From NCBI RefSeq assembly GCF_016906305.1, contig NZ_JADDOL010000002.1, forward strand, positions 242,421 to 306,420: a stretch of 64,000 nt of DNA. Direction: 5' to 3'. Shown one piece after another: positions 1 to 11,212 of this stretch. The DNA is from Alloalcanivorax marinus. Its GTDB lineage: Bacteria; Pseudomonadota; Gammaproteobacteria; Pseudomonadales; Alcanivoracaceae. Within the stretch, counting starts at the first letter, position 1. Every line of letters starts with the position of its first letter. Both the position numbers and the translations under genes were made by a program. Below the pieces are notes generated by a model, which ran no database searches, was not told the DNA's origin, and saw only the letters and a program-made list of their open reading frames with translations.

Positions 1-151
1 CAATGTGATGCTTTCCGCCCATATGGCCGGCGACTTTATCGGTTGGCGCCGGGCCCTGGGTGAGCAGTTCGTGGACAACTTCAACCGCTGGCGGCTCGGC
101 GAGCCGCTGGCCAATCCGGTGGACACGGCGCGGGGATACGGACGCCGTTGA
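1..151 (+). CDS. D-2-hydroxyacid dehydrogenase, C-terminal end (partial)
   Basis: Reading from base 2, an open frame enters from outside the window and stops with TGA at 149-151, giving 49 residues. The segment NVMLSAHMAGDFIGW followed by a FVDNFNRW stretch and GEPLANPVD matches the last helix and tail of NAD-dependent D-2-hydroxyacid dehydrogenases (phosphoglycerate dehydrogenase-like), where the His of the SAH/TPH motif is catalytic. The next gene, an amidase, starts 15 bp later, so this is probably the upstream gene of an operon with the amidase and the aminotransferase. The family call rests only on this short tail, so the substrate cannot be inferred. Confidence 0.75.
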   Translation, partial: NVMLSAHMAGDFIGWRRALGEQFVDNFNRWRLGEPLANPVDTARGYGRR

Positions 152-166
152 AGGAGGAGGAAAGCC

Positions 167-1585
167 ATGGCCGAAGACATCAGGGCACTCACCGCCACGG
201 CGCTGAAGCGCGCCTTCGAAAGCGGCGAGCTGTCGCCGGTGGAGGTGGCCGCCGGCCTGCTTGACCATGTGCAGCATCACGATCACGCCCTCAACGCCTG
301 GTGCCTGATCGACCGGGACACCACCCTGGCCGAGGCCGGCGCCGCCGAGGCGCGCTACCGCAAGGGGGAACCCCGGGGCCTGCTGGACGGCATCCCGGTG
401 GCGGTGAAGGACGTGTTCCTCACCCCCATGTGGCCCACCCTCAAGGGCTCGCGCACCATCGACCCGGACAGCACCTTGAACAAGCGCTCGCCGGCGGTGG
501 CCGCCCTGGAACGCCACGGCTATGTGCCGCTGGGCAAGACCACCACGCCGGAATTCGGCTGGAAGGGCATCACCGACAGCCCGCTGTGCGGGCCCACCAA
601 CAATCCCTGGAATCCGGAGAAAACCGCCGGCGGTTCCAGCGGCGGCTCGGCGGCGGCGGTGTCCGCCGGCATGGCGCCGCTGGCCCTGGGCACCGACGCC
701 GGCGGCTCGATCCGCATTCCCGCCGCCTTCTGCGGCATCGTCGGCCATAAGCCCACCTTCGGCGAGGTGCCGCACTGGCCGGCCAGCCCCTTCGGCACCC
801 TCGCCCACGCCGGCCCCATGACCCGCTCGGTGGAGGACTGCGCGCTGATGATGCAGGTGCTCACCGAGGCGGACAGCCGCGACGCCCAGGCGGCGCCGCG
901 CCGCCAGGTGGACTATCTGGCCGCCCTGGCCGGCGACCTCAAGGACCTGCGCATCGCCTACAGCAATAATCTGGGCTATGTGGACGTGGACCCGGACATC
1001 GAACGGGCCACCGCCGAGGCGGTGGCGGTGTTCCGCGAGCTGGGCGCCACCGTGGTGGAAGTGGACCCGGGCTTCAGCAACCCGCTGGCCGCCTTCGGCC
1101 ATCTGTTCTACGGCGGCGCCGCCAACGCCTGCCGGGACCTGGGCCCGCGCAAGCGCGCCCTGATGGACCCGGCCCTGGTGCAGGTGGTGGAGAAAGCCGA
1201 GAAGCTGTCGATGCTGGATTATCTGGCGGCGGTCAACGAGCGCATGGCGCTGTCCGAACGCATGGCCGTGTTCCATCAGAAGTACGACCTGCTGCTCACC
1301 CCCACCCTGCCGATCACCGCTTTCGACACCAACCGGGAGGTGCCCCGGGACTGGCCCAGCACCCGCTGGCCCACCTGGACGCCCTTTACCTACCCGTTCA
1401 ACCTGACCGGTCAGCCGGCCCTGTCGGTGCCCCTGGGGCTGGCCGGCGACGGCCTGCCCATGGGCCTGCAGATCGTCGGCCGCCGCTTCCAGGACGAACT
1501 GGTGCTCAAGGCCGGCCATCTCTATGAGCAGGCCCGTCCGTTCACCGGGCGCCCGCAGCTGGCGCTCGCCGGCCTGGAGGCGTGA
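167..1585 (+). CDS. Amidase (amidase-signature family)
   Basis: Encodes a 472-residue amidase-signature hydrolase that would cleave carboxamides to acid and ammonia in the cytoplasm. The Ser-cisSer-Lys triad is visible: Lys81 in AVKDVF, the Gly/Ser loop GGSSGGS at 155-161 carrying the cis-Ser, and nucleophile Ser181 in DAGGSIR. Length is normal for single-domain amidases. The start is supported by a strong AAGGAGGAGG site just upstream of ATG. It is tightly followed by an aminotransferase and preceded by a hydroxyacid dehydrogenase tail, so a small operon handling amino-acid or omega-amide intermediates is plausible. GatA is less likely because no gatB or gatC lies nearby. The substrate is unknown. 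Confidence 0.85.
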   Translation: MAEDIRALTATALKRAFESGELSPVEVAAGLLDHVQHHDHALNAWCLIDRDTTLAEAGAAEARYRKGEPRGLLDGIPVAVKDVFLTPMWPTLKGSRTIDPDSTLNKRSPAVAALERHGYVPLGKTTTPEFGWKGITDSPLCGPTNNPWNPEKTAGGSSGGSAAAVSAGMAPLALGTDAGGSIRIPAAFCGIVGHKPTFGEVPHWPASPFGTLAHAGPMTRSVEDCALMMQVLTEADSRDAQAAPRRQVDYLAALAGDLKDLRIAYSNNLGYVDVDPDIERATAEAVAVFRELGATVVEVDPGFSNPLAAFGHLFYGGAANACRDLGPRKRALMDPALVQVVEKAEKLSMLDYLAAVNERMALSERMAVFHQKYDLLLTPTLPITAFDTNREVPRDWPSTRWPTWTPFTYPFNLTGQPALSVPLGLAGDGLPMGLQIVGRRFQDELVLKAGHLYEQARPFTGRPQLALAGLEA

Positions 1586-1587
1586 CC

Positions 1588-2790
1588 ATGAGCAACATCA
1601 ACCTGGATACGGACTTCTACGAAACCGAGGACCCGATCTGGAACCCGGCCCTGCTGACCATTCCGGTGCCCGGCATCCGCCGCATGGTGAACCTGGCGGC
1701 GACCATGGACGATGTGATCCATCTGTCCATCGGCCAGCCCGACCTGAAGCCACCGGAGCATGTGGTGCAGGCGGCGGTGGACGCGCTGCAGGCGGGCCAG
1801 ACCGGCTACACCATGGACGCCGGCCTGCCGGAACTGCTGGAGGCGCTGGCCGAGTATTATGGCGAGCGCTATCACCGCACCCTGGCGCCGGAAAACATCA
1901 TGATCACCACCGGCGCCACCGAGGCCATCTACCTGGCGCTCACCGCCACCTCGGCGCCGGGCCGCGAATTCATCGTGCCGGAACCCTCGTTCATGCTGTA
2001 CGCGCCGCTGATCCGCATGAACGGCGGCGTGGTCAAGACCATCCCCACCCGCGCCGAGAACCAGCATCAGCTCGATCCCCAGGAAGTGATCGACGCCATC
2101 GACGCCAACACTTACGCCATCGTGCTGAACTCCCCCAGCAATCCCACCGGCACCGTCTATCCCCGGGAAACCGTGGAAGCCATCGTCCAGGAAGCGGCCT
2201 ACCGGGGCGTCTACGTGATCAGCGACGAAGTCTATGACCACCTGATCTACGACGGCCGGGAATACCCCAGCGTGCTGTCCTGCTGCTCGGACCTGGACCA
2301 CGTGATGGTGGTGTCCAGTTTCTCAAAAACCTTCAGCATGGCGGGCATGCGCATTGGCTGGCTGATGGCCAGCCAGGGGGCGATCAAGAAGCTGCGGCGC
2401 TACCACATGTTCACCACCACGGTGGCGAACACGCCCTGCCAGTGGGCCGGCGTGGCGGCCCTGCGCGGCGACCGGACTTTTATCGACGACATGCTCACGG
2501 AATACCAGCGCCGCCGCGACCGGCTGGTGGACCTGGTCCAGCAGACGCCGCACCTGACCGGCTACCGGCCGGACGGCGCCTTCTACCTGTTCCCGTCCCT
2601 GCCCGACGGCGTCAACGGCGGCAACGTGGCGCTGAAACTGCTGCGCGAGACCGGGGTATGCACGGTGGCCGGGGAAACCTTCGGCGACAGCTGCGCCAAC
2701 GCCCTGCGCATCAGCTACTCCACCTCCCTGGACCAGATCGAGGCGGCGTTCGAGCGCATTATTCCGTGGATGGAAAAACAGGACTGGTGA
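1588..2790 (+). CDS. PLP-dependent aminotransferase, class I/II
   Basis: A 400-residue fold-type I aminotransferase that would transfer an amino group between an amino acid and a 2-oxoacid using PLP. The family signature is clear: ITTGATEAI for the phosphate-binding loop, NSPSNPTG, and the PLP lysine in SSFSKTFSMAGMRIGW. An in-frame GTG at 1582 is possible, but ATG at 1588 has a GGAGG site at the right distance, so that start is used. The gap to the amidase is only 2 bp, indicating co-transcription and perhaps translational coupling. Exact substrate cannot be read from the sequence; aspartate or aromatic aminotransferase-like members share these motifs. Confidence 0.85.
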   Translation: MSNINLDTDFYETEDPIWNPALLTIPVPGIRRMVNLAATMDDVIHLSIGQPDLKPPEHVVQAAVDALQAGQTGYTMDAGLPELLEALAEYYGERYHRTLAPENIMITTGATEAIYLALTATSAPGREFIVPEPSFMLYAPLIRMNGGVVKTIPTRAENQHQLDPQEVIDAIDANTYAIVLNSPSNPTGTVYPRETVEAIVQEAAYRGVYVISDEVYDHLIYDGREYPSVLSCCSDLDHVMVVSSFSKTFSMAGMRIGWLMASQGAIKKLRRYHMFTTTVANTPCQWAGVAALRGDRTFIDDMLTEYQRRRDRLVDLVQQTPHLTGYRPDGAFYLFPSLPDGVNGGNVALKLLRETGVCTVAGETFGDSCANALRISYSTSLDQIEAAFERIIPWMEKQDW

Positions 2791-2805
2791 AGAGGAAAAA
2801 GAGAC

Positions 2806-2841
2806 AGCCGTGGGAGCGGTCGCCCGACCGCCCCCACGGCT
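2806..2841. terminator. Hairpin between aminotransferase and secF
   Basis: A 36-base inverted repeat (arms AGCCGTGGG and CCCACGGCT, inner arms GCGGTCG and CGACCGC with one bulge) lies between two convergent genes. Read on the - strand it is followed by a run of T (CTTTTTCC), as expected for an intrinsic terminator of the yajC-secD-secF transcript. On the + strand no T run follows. The core GTGGGAGCGGTC also resembles dispersed REP-type palindromes, so it may be a repeat that doubles as a terminator. Confidence 0.65.
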
Positions 2842-2850
2842 CATGACCGC

Positions 2851-3792
2851 TCAGGGCATTTCGTCGATTTCTTCCTTCTCGGGGATCAGGAAGTCTTCCT
2901 TGGACACGCCGAGGGTGAACAGCAGGTTGGCGACCACGTAGATGGACGAGTAGGTGCCCACGAAAATCCCCACCAGCAGCGCCTCGGAGAAAGCGCGCAT
3001 CACCTCGCCGCCGAAGAAGAACAGGGCGATCAACACCAGCATGGTGGTGAAGGAGGTGTTGATGGTCCGGGTCAGGGTTTCGTTGATGGCGCCGTTGACG
3101 ATCACATGGGGGTCGGTTTCCCGGGTGTTGCGGAAATTCTCGCGGATGCGGTCGGCCACCACGATGGAGTCGTTCAGCGAGTAGCCGATCAGCGCCAGCA
3201 CCGCCGCCAGCACCGTCAGATCGAACGGCCAGCGCAGCAGTGAGAACAGCCCCAGCACGATGATCACGTCGTGCAGCAGCGCCGCCACCGTGGCGATGCC
3301 GAACTTGTTGGTGAACCGGAACCACACGTACACCAGCATCAACCCCAGCGCCATCAGCAGCGCCAGGCCGGACTGGTCGCGCAGTTCATCGCCCACCTGC
3401 GGGCCGACGAACTCCACCTGCTTGAGCTGCAGCCCGTCAATGCTGCCGGCCAGGGACTGGAACACCCGCTGGCCCACCTGGTCCGCCTCGATACCGTCCT
3501 GGGGCGGCACGCGGATGCTCAGGTCCCGGGACGAGCCGTACTGCTGCACCACCGCGTCCTCGAAGCCGGCCTGCTCCAGGGTGTCGCGGGCACCGGCGAT
3601 GTCGATGTCCGCGGGGCTTTCCACCACCACGTTGGTGCCGCCGGTGAAATCCAGCCCCAGGTTCAGGCCACGGGTGGCGAGCAGAATGATGGACGCGATC
3701 ACCAGGCAGATCGACATCACGCCGAGCACCTTCCGCACGCCCATGAAATTGATCATTTTCTTGCTGTTGGACATAGTCTTGCTCCCGGACAT
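2851..3792 (-). CDS. secF: SecF, protein export membrane protein
   Basis: A 313-residue inner-membrane subunit of the SecDF complex, which uses the proton gradient to help SecYEG-translocated proteins leave the periplasmic side. The first membrane segment (VLGVMSICLVIASIILL) leads into the family motif GLDFTGGTNVVV, followed by a periplasmic P4 domain and a block of five membrane segments ending near residue 295. An internal ATG six codons downstream (3774) has a comparable GGGAG site, so the first few residues are uncertain. It sits 7 bp after secD in the usual yajC-secD-secF order. Confidence 0.95.
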   Translation of the reverse strand: MSGSKTMSNSKKMINFMGVRKVLGVMSICLVIASIILLATRGLNLGLDFTGGTNVVVESPADIDIAGARDTLEQAGFEDAVVQQYGSSRDLSIRVPPQDGIEADQVGQRVFQSLAGSIDGLQLKQVEFVGPQVGDELRDQSGLALLMALGLMLVYVWFRFTNKFGIATVAALLHDVIIVLGLFSLLRWPFDLTVLAAVLALIGYSLNDSIVVADRIRENFRNTRETDPHVIVNGAINETLTRTINTSFTTMLVLIALFFFGGEVMRAFSEALLVGIFVGTYSSIYVVANLLFTLGVSKEDFLIPEKEEIDEMP

Positions 3793-3799
3793 GACCGCC

Positions 3800-5680
3800 T
3801 CAGATGCTCAGTTTGGACGGCGCGCGCGCGCCGCGACCGTAGGTCATTTCCACCATCGCGCGGGTGCCGATGATGGCCGTGAACATGGACGAGAGAATGC
3901 CGATGAACAGCGTCACCGCGAAACCCTGCACCGAGCCGGTACCGGCGGAGAACAGGATCACCGCGACGATCATGGTGGTGATGTTGGCGTCCAGAATGGT
4001 GGTGAAGGCACGGTTGTAACCTTCGTCGATGGCCTCGCGGGGGCGGCGCCCGTTGCGCAGTTCCTCGCGGATGCGTTCGTAGATCAGCACGTTGGCGTCC
4101 ACCGCCATGCCCACCGTCAGCACGATGCCGGCGATGCCCGGCAGGGTCAGGGTGGCGCCGGGGATCAGCGACATGACGCCGACGATGATCACCAGGTTAC
4201 CGAGCAGGGCGATGTTGGCGAAGATGCCGAACACCTTGTACCAGACCAGCATGAACACCAGCACCAGGGCCATGCCCAGCACCATGGACTTGAGGCCCGC
4301 CTCGATGTTCTCGCGCCCCAGGCTCGGGCCGATGGTGCGTTCCTCGACGATGGTCACCGGCGCCGCCAGCGAACCGGCGCGCAGCAGCAGCGCCAGCTCC
4401 GAGGCCTCCGCCGGGCTGTCCAGACCGGTGATGCGGAAGCGGCTGCCCAGGGTGTCCTGGATGGTGGCCACATTGATGACGTAGCGGTCGGTGGTGCTTT
4501 CCGGCACCTGACGGCGCTCGCCGTTCTCGCCCTCGACGGTCTTCATTTCCGTCTTGGTCTCGATGAACAGCACCGCCATGGGGTTGCCCACGTTCTTGGA
4601 GGTGACCCGCTGCATGCTGCGCGCGCCGGTGGAGTCCAGCTCCACGTTCACCTGGGGCGACCCGCTCTGCTGGTCGAAGCCCATCTGCGCGTTGGTGACC
4701 TGGTCACCGGTGGCGATCTTGGATTTTTCCAGGATCACCGGACGGTTGTTCTGGTCGCGGAACGGGAAGATCTCGGTGCCCGGAGGCGCGATGCCGGTGG
4801 CGGCGCGCTGGGCGGAGTACTGATCCGCCACCAGACGGAACTCCAGGGTCGCGGTGCGGCCCAGGATGCGGCGGGCCTGGGCGGCGTCCTGCACGCCCGG
4901 CAGCTGCACCACGATGCGGTCGGCGCCCTGGCGCTGCACCACCGCTTCGGCGACGCCCAGTTCATTGACCCGGTTGTTGAGGGCGGTGCGGTTCTGCTCC
5001 ACCGCGTAGTCCTGCAACTCTTCCAGGGTGGACGCGTTCAGGGTCAGCGTCAGACGCGGGCTTTCCTCCGCCTGATTCAGGGTGAACTCCGGCAGGGCGG
5101 TGCGCAGCGGCGCCCGCGCCGCGTCGGCGGCCACCTGATCGTCGAAGGTCGCCACCAGCTTCTGGCCGTCGATGGCCACGTCCCGGTAGCGGATACCCTC
5201 GTCGCGCAGGGCCATCTTGGCCTGGCCGGACCAGGCTTCCATGCGCTGCCGGATCACCGTTTCCATGTCCACCTGCAGCAGGAAATGCACGCCACCGCGC
5301 AGATCCAGGCCCAGGTTCATGGGCGAGGCACCGACGGCGCGCAGCCATTGCGGCGTGGTGGGCGCCAGGTTGAGCGCCACCACGTAGTCGTCGCCCAGGC
5401 GATCGCTGAGCAGTTGCCGCGCCCGCAGCTGGTCATTGGTGCTGTCCAGCCGTACCAGCCAGGAAGTATTGACGGCTTCGCCGGGGCCATGTTCCACCCC
5501 GGCCTGGTCCAGCGCCTCGGCCACCTGGCGGCGTACCGACGCGGGCACCTCCTCGCCGGCGGCATTGGCACTGATCTGAACGGCGGGAACGTCCGGGAAG
5601 ATGTTCGGCAGGGCGTAAAGGCCGCACCCCAGAAGGACGGCCAACAGCAGGAAGAATTTCCAGCGCGGATAGCGGGTCAT
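3800..5680 (-). CDS. secD: SecD, protein export membrane protein
   Basis: A 626-residue SecD subunit of the SecDF translocation accessory complex, close to the length of the E. coli protein. One N-terminal membrane segment (residues 8-27) is followed by GLDLRGGVHFLLQVD, the SecD hallmark, a large periplasmic P1 domain, and a C-terminal cluster of membrane segments containing GMAVDANVLIYERIREE, the second conserved SecD motif with an Asp needed for proton coupling. It lies between yajC (11 bp upstream) and secF in one transcription unit. Nothing unusual is seen. A long open frame on the opposite strand is a shadow of its GC-rich codon use. Confidence 0.96.
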   Translation of the reverse strand: MTRYPRWKFFLLLAVLLGCGLYALPNIFPDVPAVQISANAAGEEVPASVRRQVAEALDQAGVEHGPGEAVNTSWLVRLDSTNDQLRARQLLSDRLGDDYVVALNLAPTTPQWLRAVGASPMNLGLDLRGGVHFLLQVDMETVIRQRMEAWSGQAKMALRDEGIRYRDVAIDGQKLVATFDDQVAADAARAPLRTALPEFTLNQAEESPRLTLTLNASTLEELQDYAVEQNRTALNNRVNELGVAEAVVQRQGADRIVVQLPGVQDAAQARRILGRTATLEFRLVADQYSAQRAATGIAPPGTEIFPFRDQNNRPVILEKSKIATGDQVTNAQMGFDQQSGSPQVNVELDSTGARSMQRVTSKNVGNPMAVLFIETKTEMKTVEGENGERRQVPESTTDRYVINVATIQDTLGSRFRITGLDSPAEASELALLLRAGSLAAPVTIVEERTIGPSLGRENIEAGLKSMVLGMALVLVFMLVWYKVFGIFANIALLGNLVIIVGVMSLIPGATLTLPGIAGIVLTVGMAVDANVLIYERIREELRNGRRPREAIDEGYNRAFTTILDANITTMIVAVILFSAGTGSVQGFAVTLFIGILSSMFTAIIGTRAMVEMTYGRGARAPSKLSI

Positions 5681-5691
5681 AAGGCGTTACT

Positions 5692-6021
5692 TCAAATCGA
5701 TTTGATGGTGCCCTTGGGCAGCGTGGCCTGGACACTCTGTTTTTGCAGCTTGATTTCCAGATTGTTGGCGATCTCGAGCACCACGAAGTCGTCGGTGACC
5801 TTGGTGACCCGGCCCAGAATGCCGCCGCTGGTCATTACTTCGTCGCCTTTGTTCAGGCTCTGCACCAGGTTCTTGTGCTCCTTGGCGCGCTTCTGCTGCG
5901 GGCGGATCAGGAAGAAGTAGAACACCACCACCATCACCACCAGCATGATCAGCTCGATGCCGCCACCACCGGGTGCGGCGCCGCCGGTCTGGGCGTGCGC
6001 GGGAGAAATCAACCAGTTCAT
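5692..6021 (-). CDS. yajC: YajC, Sec translocase accessory protein
   Basis: A 109-residue single-pass inner-membrane protein associated with SecDF. It has a short N-terminal segment with AHAQ, a Gly-rich linker, one membrane span (IELIMLVVMVVVFYFFLI) followed at once by RPQQKRAKEHK, and a small cytoplasmic domain with the conserved GDEVMTSGGILG motif. Its place between tgt and secD, with secF further on, is the standard gammaproteobacterial order. Size and motif order match the family. Confidence 0.95.
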   Translation of the reverse strand: MNWLISPAHAQTGGAAPGGGGIELIMLVVMVVVFYFFLIRPQQKRAKEHKNLVQSLNKGDEVMTSGGILGRVTKVTDDFVVLEIANNLEIKLQKQSVQATLPKGTIKSI

Positions 6022-6044
6022 TACGTTACTCCACGTTATCGTCG

Positions 6045-8215
<2,171 letters not shown>

Positions 8216-8225
8216 GGAACCGTCC

Positions 8226-8741
8226 TCACCGCTTGCCGCTTTTTCCGCTCTTGCCCTTCGCGCCGCCCTTGGCGGCGGCGCCGGGCCGGGGCAACACCAC
8301 GGTGGCGGTGAGCGACAGGCGGTCATGCAGGGTCTGGTGCGGGTGCACCAGCACCACCAGATAACCGGCGCCGAGGGTCAGCCAGGACAGCCCGGCGGCG
8401 GCGAAACGGGCCACCGTCTGCCAGAAACGCATGGGGCCGCCCCGGTAGTCGCGCACCTGCAGGCGCCAGGCGCGCATGCCCAGGGTCTGGCCGCCGTGCA
8501 GCCAGAACCAGGCGTAAAAGGCCCAGGTTTCCAGGATCAGCAGCGGGAACAGCACGCCGCGCAGCACCATCGGGTCGGCGCGGGTGACGCCGTTGATGTC
8601 CTGCACCGGCAGGCCGGTATGGTTATAGAGAAGCACGAACAGGCCGGCGCTGACGAACCACAGGGCGATCACCAGGAAGCCGTCGTAAACCAGGGCCATA
8701 AAGCGTTTGAGCAAACCGGCGGGTTTGGCGTCTTCAATCAT
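8226..8741 (-). CDS. RDD family membrane protein
   Basis: A 171-residue inner-membrane protein of the RDD family. Residues 11-14 carry the R-F-M-A-LVYD entry to the first membrane segment ([17 protein letters not shown]), a second segment lies around 62-82, and the motif [12 protein letters not shown] at about 87-98 is typical of RDD proteins. The C-terminal tail is Gly/Lys rich. In pseudomonads a gene of this type lies between lptG and queA near tRNA-Leu. Here it remains next to queA but is separated from lptG and the tRNA by about 44.5 kb, which marks the left edge of the accessory region. Confidence 0.85.
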   Translation of the reverse strand: MIEDAKPAGLLKRFMALVYDGFLVIALWFVSAGLFVLLYNHTGLPVQDINGVTRADPMVLRGVLFPLLILETWAFYAWFWLHGGQTLGMRAWRLQVRDYRGGPMRFWQTVARFAAAGLSWLTLGAGYLVVLVHPHQTLHDRLSLTATVVLPRPGAAAKGGAKGKSGKSGKR

Positions 8742-8788
8742 GGGGGCTCCGACGGGCGGACCAGCGTCTGGCGACGAACGGATACGGA

Positions 8789-8815
8789 ATAAAAAGCCCG
8801 CGTTTAGCGGGAGCT
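8789..8815 (-). terminator. Intrinsic terminator, probably ancestral to tRNA-Leu
   Basis: Read on the - strand, CCCGCTAAACGCGGG folds into a short perfect hairpin with a 5-base loop and is followed by CTTTTTATT, a standard Rho-independent terminator. It lies upstream of the RDD gene and points leftwards, yet the nearest - strand gene upstream (TetR) ends 220 bp away. A decayed copy of the tRNA-Leu 3' end sits directly in front of it, so it likely once terminated the tRNA-Leu transcript before the accessory region was inserted (inference). Confidence 0.7.
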
Positions 8816-8826
8816 TCGTTTCATGC

Positions 8827-8851
8827 TGGGTAGCAGAGCGGGACTTGGCCC
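8827..8851 (-). repeat. Decayed copy of the tRNA-Leu 3' end (possible att remnant)
   Basis: On the - strand this stretch reads like the T-arm plus acceptor 3' strand of the tRNA-Leu gene at 53340-53364. By hand alignment about 20 of 26 columns are identical with two single-base gaps, including CAAGTCC and CTCTG blocks and a CCA-like end. It is placed immediately before a tRNA-type terminator and at the far end of the accessory region. That is where the displaced target-site copy would be left by an element that integrated at the tRNA 3' end. It is too diverged to be certain; a relic of another tRNA is possible. Confidence 0.5.
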
Positions 8852-9035
8852 AATGCGCGAGTGTAGCAGAAACCGATTCAAAACCGCCAATGATCCGCCA
8901 CCGGGCGCCTCTTGCCCAGACCCACTTCTGGCGAACTTTCTGTCGTGATCAATCCAAAGACCGCGCCTTGCCGGAGCGGGGTTCACCGAGGCGCCGATGC
9001 TCCGGGGCCTGACGTTAGAGCCATAGGGGCGCCGA

Positions 9036-9665
9036 TCAACCGTATTCAGTCCGCACATCGTGCCGGCGCTCCTTTAGCACCGCGTCCCGGATCATGCGCC
9101 AGACAAAATCACCTATCTCCTCTAGCGTGTAGCGACCATCGTCGCTAAACCAGGTGGCTACCCAGTTGAGCGCGCCGAGGCCTATAAGCCGCAGCAAATC
9201 AAGATCCACTTCCTTTCGAATTACCCCTTTCTCCGCCAGTGACTTGAGCATAGTCGCCCAGAGGGACTCATAACGGTCGCGCAACTTGATCATCTCCTTA
9301 CGTGCCTCGCCGCGCAGAGAACGCCACTCAAACAACAGTACATAGACCATGTCCGAGCCGCTGACCAGCATCTGAAGGTGCGCATTGATGCCTCTACGCA
9401 ACTGCTCCACGGGTTCCGCCGCACCGGCCACGGCTTCGGAGACAGCAGTCGAGGTTTGCTCCAAACCAAGGCGCATCAGATCAACAAGAATATCCTCCTT
9501 GGCCTGATACCGGTAATGAAGGCTGCCGGGCAGCAAATTACACGCTTTTGCGATTTCTTTCACCGTGGTCCGGTCATAGCCCTGCTCACGAAACAGTCGA
9601 GCGGCGGATGTCAATACAAACTGACGATCAGACCGGGCCGGACCGGCCGGGCGCTTTTTTCTCAT
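9036..9665 (-). CDS. TetR/AcrR family transcriptional regulator
   Basis: A 209-residue repressor-type protein. Residues about 12-58 form the TetR DNA-binding domain (LTSAARLFREQGYDRTTVKEIA, then NLLPGSLHYRYQAKEDIL). The C-terminal half, especially NWVATWFSDDGRYTLEEIG, resembles KstR2/FadR-like TetR proteins that sense acyl-CoA thioesters. It is the only TetR gene within the accessory region, so it is the natural candidate for the 18-bp palindromes found at four control regions there, but no such palindrome is seen in front of this gene itself. Downstream there is only the region boundary. Ligand and targets are inference. Confidence 0.85.
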   Translation of the reverse strand: MRKKRPAGPARSDRQFVLTSAARLFREQGYDRTTVKEIAKACNLLPGSLHYRYQAKEDILVDLMRLGLEQTSTAVSEAVAGAAEPVEQLRRGINAHLQMLVSGSDMVYVLLFEWRSLRGEARKEMIKLRDRYESLWATMLKSLAEKGVIRKEVDLDLLRLIGLGALNWVATWFSDDGRYTLEEIGDFVWRMIRDAVLKERRHDVRTEYG

Positions 9666-9904
9666 GGTTTTTCTCCTCCGGCCTCGGGGTACGGCGCGAA
9701 TCCGAATTGCGAGAGTCCATTGCCTGCGTCAGACCGACGACTTCCCCGTAATGGCTCGTCACGCCGAAGATCCGCGCGGCCCGCTGATTTTCTCACAAGT
9801 CATCGGCTAAGCACCACCGGCCTTGGTCAGCTGGCCAGGGAGGAGGTCCGGGCCGTGTACGGTCTGCGTCGCACCGAATGCCGATGCTGCTTCGGTATCA
9901 TGCC

Positions 9905-11137
9905 TTATACCAACGATTTCAATTCGGTGCTCGGATCTTTCAATGCTTCAACATCGACGTCCTTGCCTTGATATACAAGCTTCTTCCCGACCATGAAGGC
10001 CATGGGCAGATTTACCGCGTCAACGGCCACCAGCCGGCTTCCGCGTAAATAGAATACCACAAACGCTTCATCCGAGGGATCACCGCGAACCACCCGCTGA
10101 TCGTGGTTTTGAGATAACCCCACCATTTGTAAGCGTACGTTAAACTGGTTCGACCAGAACCACGGCACGCTTGTGTAGGGCACGCGCTCACCCATAAGCG
10201 TCGCCGCCGCAGTACGAGCCTGATCGACGGCATTCGCCACGGACTCAAGTCGTTGCATCTTTTCAAATAACAGATTCCGGTGGCGGGTACAGTCGCCGAT
10301 CGCCAGGACAGCGGGATCCGCGGTACGAGTAAACTCGTCAACGACAATACCGTCATCACAGGGCAAGCCCGCGGCCTCGGCTAGAGCGGTTTCCGGAAGA
10401 ACACCGATGGAAACAAGCACGATATCGGCCGGCACGATACCGCCGTTCGCCAATCTCACGCCCGTCACACAACCTTGCTCTCCCGCTTCGAAGCCGGTAA
10501 CCGCGGTGTTCAAACGTACGTCCACGCCGGCGTCAGTATGCTTGGCGTAAAAGAATGCGGACATTTCCGGCCCAGTAACCCGTTGCATAAGCCGATCAGC
10601 GGCTTCCAGTACGGTGACATCGACGCCGCTCTTGTTTGCGCTGGCGGCGACCTCGAGACCGATATAGCCGCCACCCACGATGACCAAACGTTTCCCTGCA
10701 ACTAATTGTTGGCGCAAGTTATCCGCATCGGCTATATCATGCAAATAGTGAATGCCTTTCAAGTCCGCTCCCGGCGCATTCAAACGCCGAACACGCGATC
10801 CCGTGGCCAGGACAAGTTGATCGTATTTCAAGGTGCTCTGGTCCGACAACCGGATGATTTTGTTGTTTCGATCGATTTGCACGACTCGCACACCGAGCCG
10901 CAACTGATGACCCGCCTTTTCATATATTGAACTTGGCTTCAAATACAGTGAACCCTGATCAACTTCGCCTGTCAGGTAATTCTTGGACAGAGGCGGGCGC
11001 TGATAGGGTGGGTGGGGCTCTTCGCCCACCAGAATCACTTTATGCTGATATTTCTTTTGCAACAGTGTTGTCAAAAGCGCTCCCGCCGCGTGCCCGCCGC
11101 CAACGATGACCGTCGTTTGTTTCTGATTGTTCGTCAT
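9905..11137 (-). CDS. Ferredoxin reductase of the CYP153 system
   Basis: A 410-residue FAD- and NAD(P)H-dependent oxidoreductase of the putidaredoxin/rubredoxin reductase type. It has two dinucleotide-binding motifs, VIVGGGHAAGAL near the N-terminus for FAD and IVGGGYIGLEVAA around residue 155 for NAD(P)H, plus the C-terminal FAD motif LAIGDCTRH. The proline-rich RPPLSKNYL after about residue 45 is typical of this group. As last gene of the fdx-cyp153-alcohol dehydrogenase operon it would pass electrons from NAD(P)H to the [2Fe-2S] ferredoxin and on to the P450. Its 75-bp gap to the preceding gene shows no terminator. Confidence 0.9.
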   Translation of the reverse strand: MTNNQKQTTVIVGGGHAAGALLTTLLQKKYQHKVILVGEEPHPPYQRPPLSKNYLTGEVDQGSLYLKPSSIYEKAGHQLRLGVRVVQIDRNNKIIRLSDQSTLKYDQLVLATGSRVRRLNAPGADLKGIHYLHDIADADNLRQQLVAGKRLVIVGGGYIGLEVAASANKSGVDVTVLEAADRLMQRVTGPEMSAFFYAKHTDAGVDVRLNTAVTGFEAGEQGCVTGVRLANGGIVPADIVLVSIGVLPETALAEAAGLPCDDGIVVDEFTRTADPAVLAIGDCTRHRNLLFEKMQRLESVANAVDQARTAAATLMGERVPYTSVPWFWSNQFNVRLQMVGLSQNHDQRVVRGDPSDEAFVVFYLRGSRLVAVDAVNLPMAFMVGKKLVYQGKDVDVEALKDPSTELKSLV

Positions 11138-11212
11138 AGCCTATCTCTTTTCTACTGTGCCTTGGGGTCCGATTTCACGATTACAAACGCCATGGGGACG
11201 AGCACGCCGCAC

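Noticed and set aside
3260..5920. An 886-codon open frame on the + strand opposite secD and secF
   Set aside because: It lies antisense to clear secD/secF, is His/Gln/Arg rich and matches no family; it is a by-product of GC-rich codon use.
9666..9904. A + strand open stretch between the TetR and ferredoxin reductase genes
   Set aside because: It has no ribosome site, no family likeness and unusual composition; treated as noncoding.
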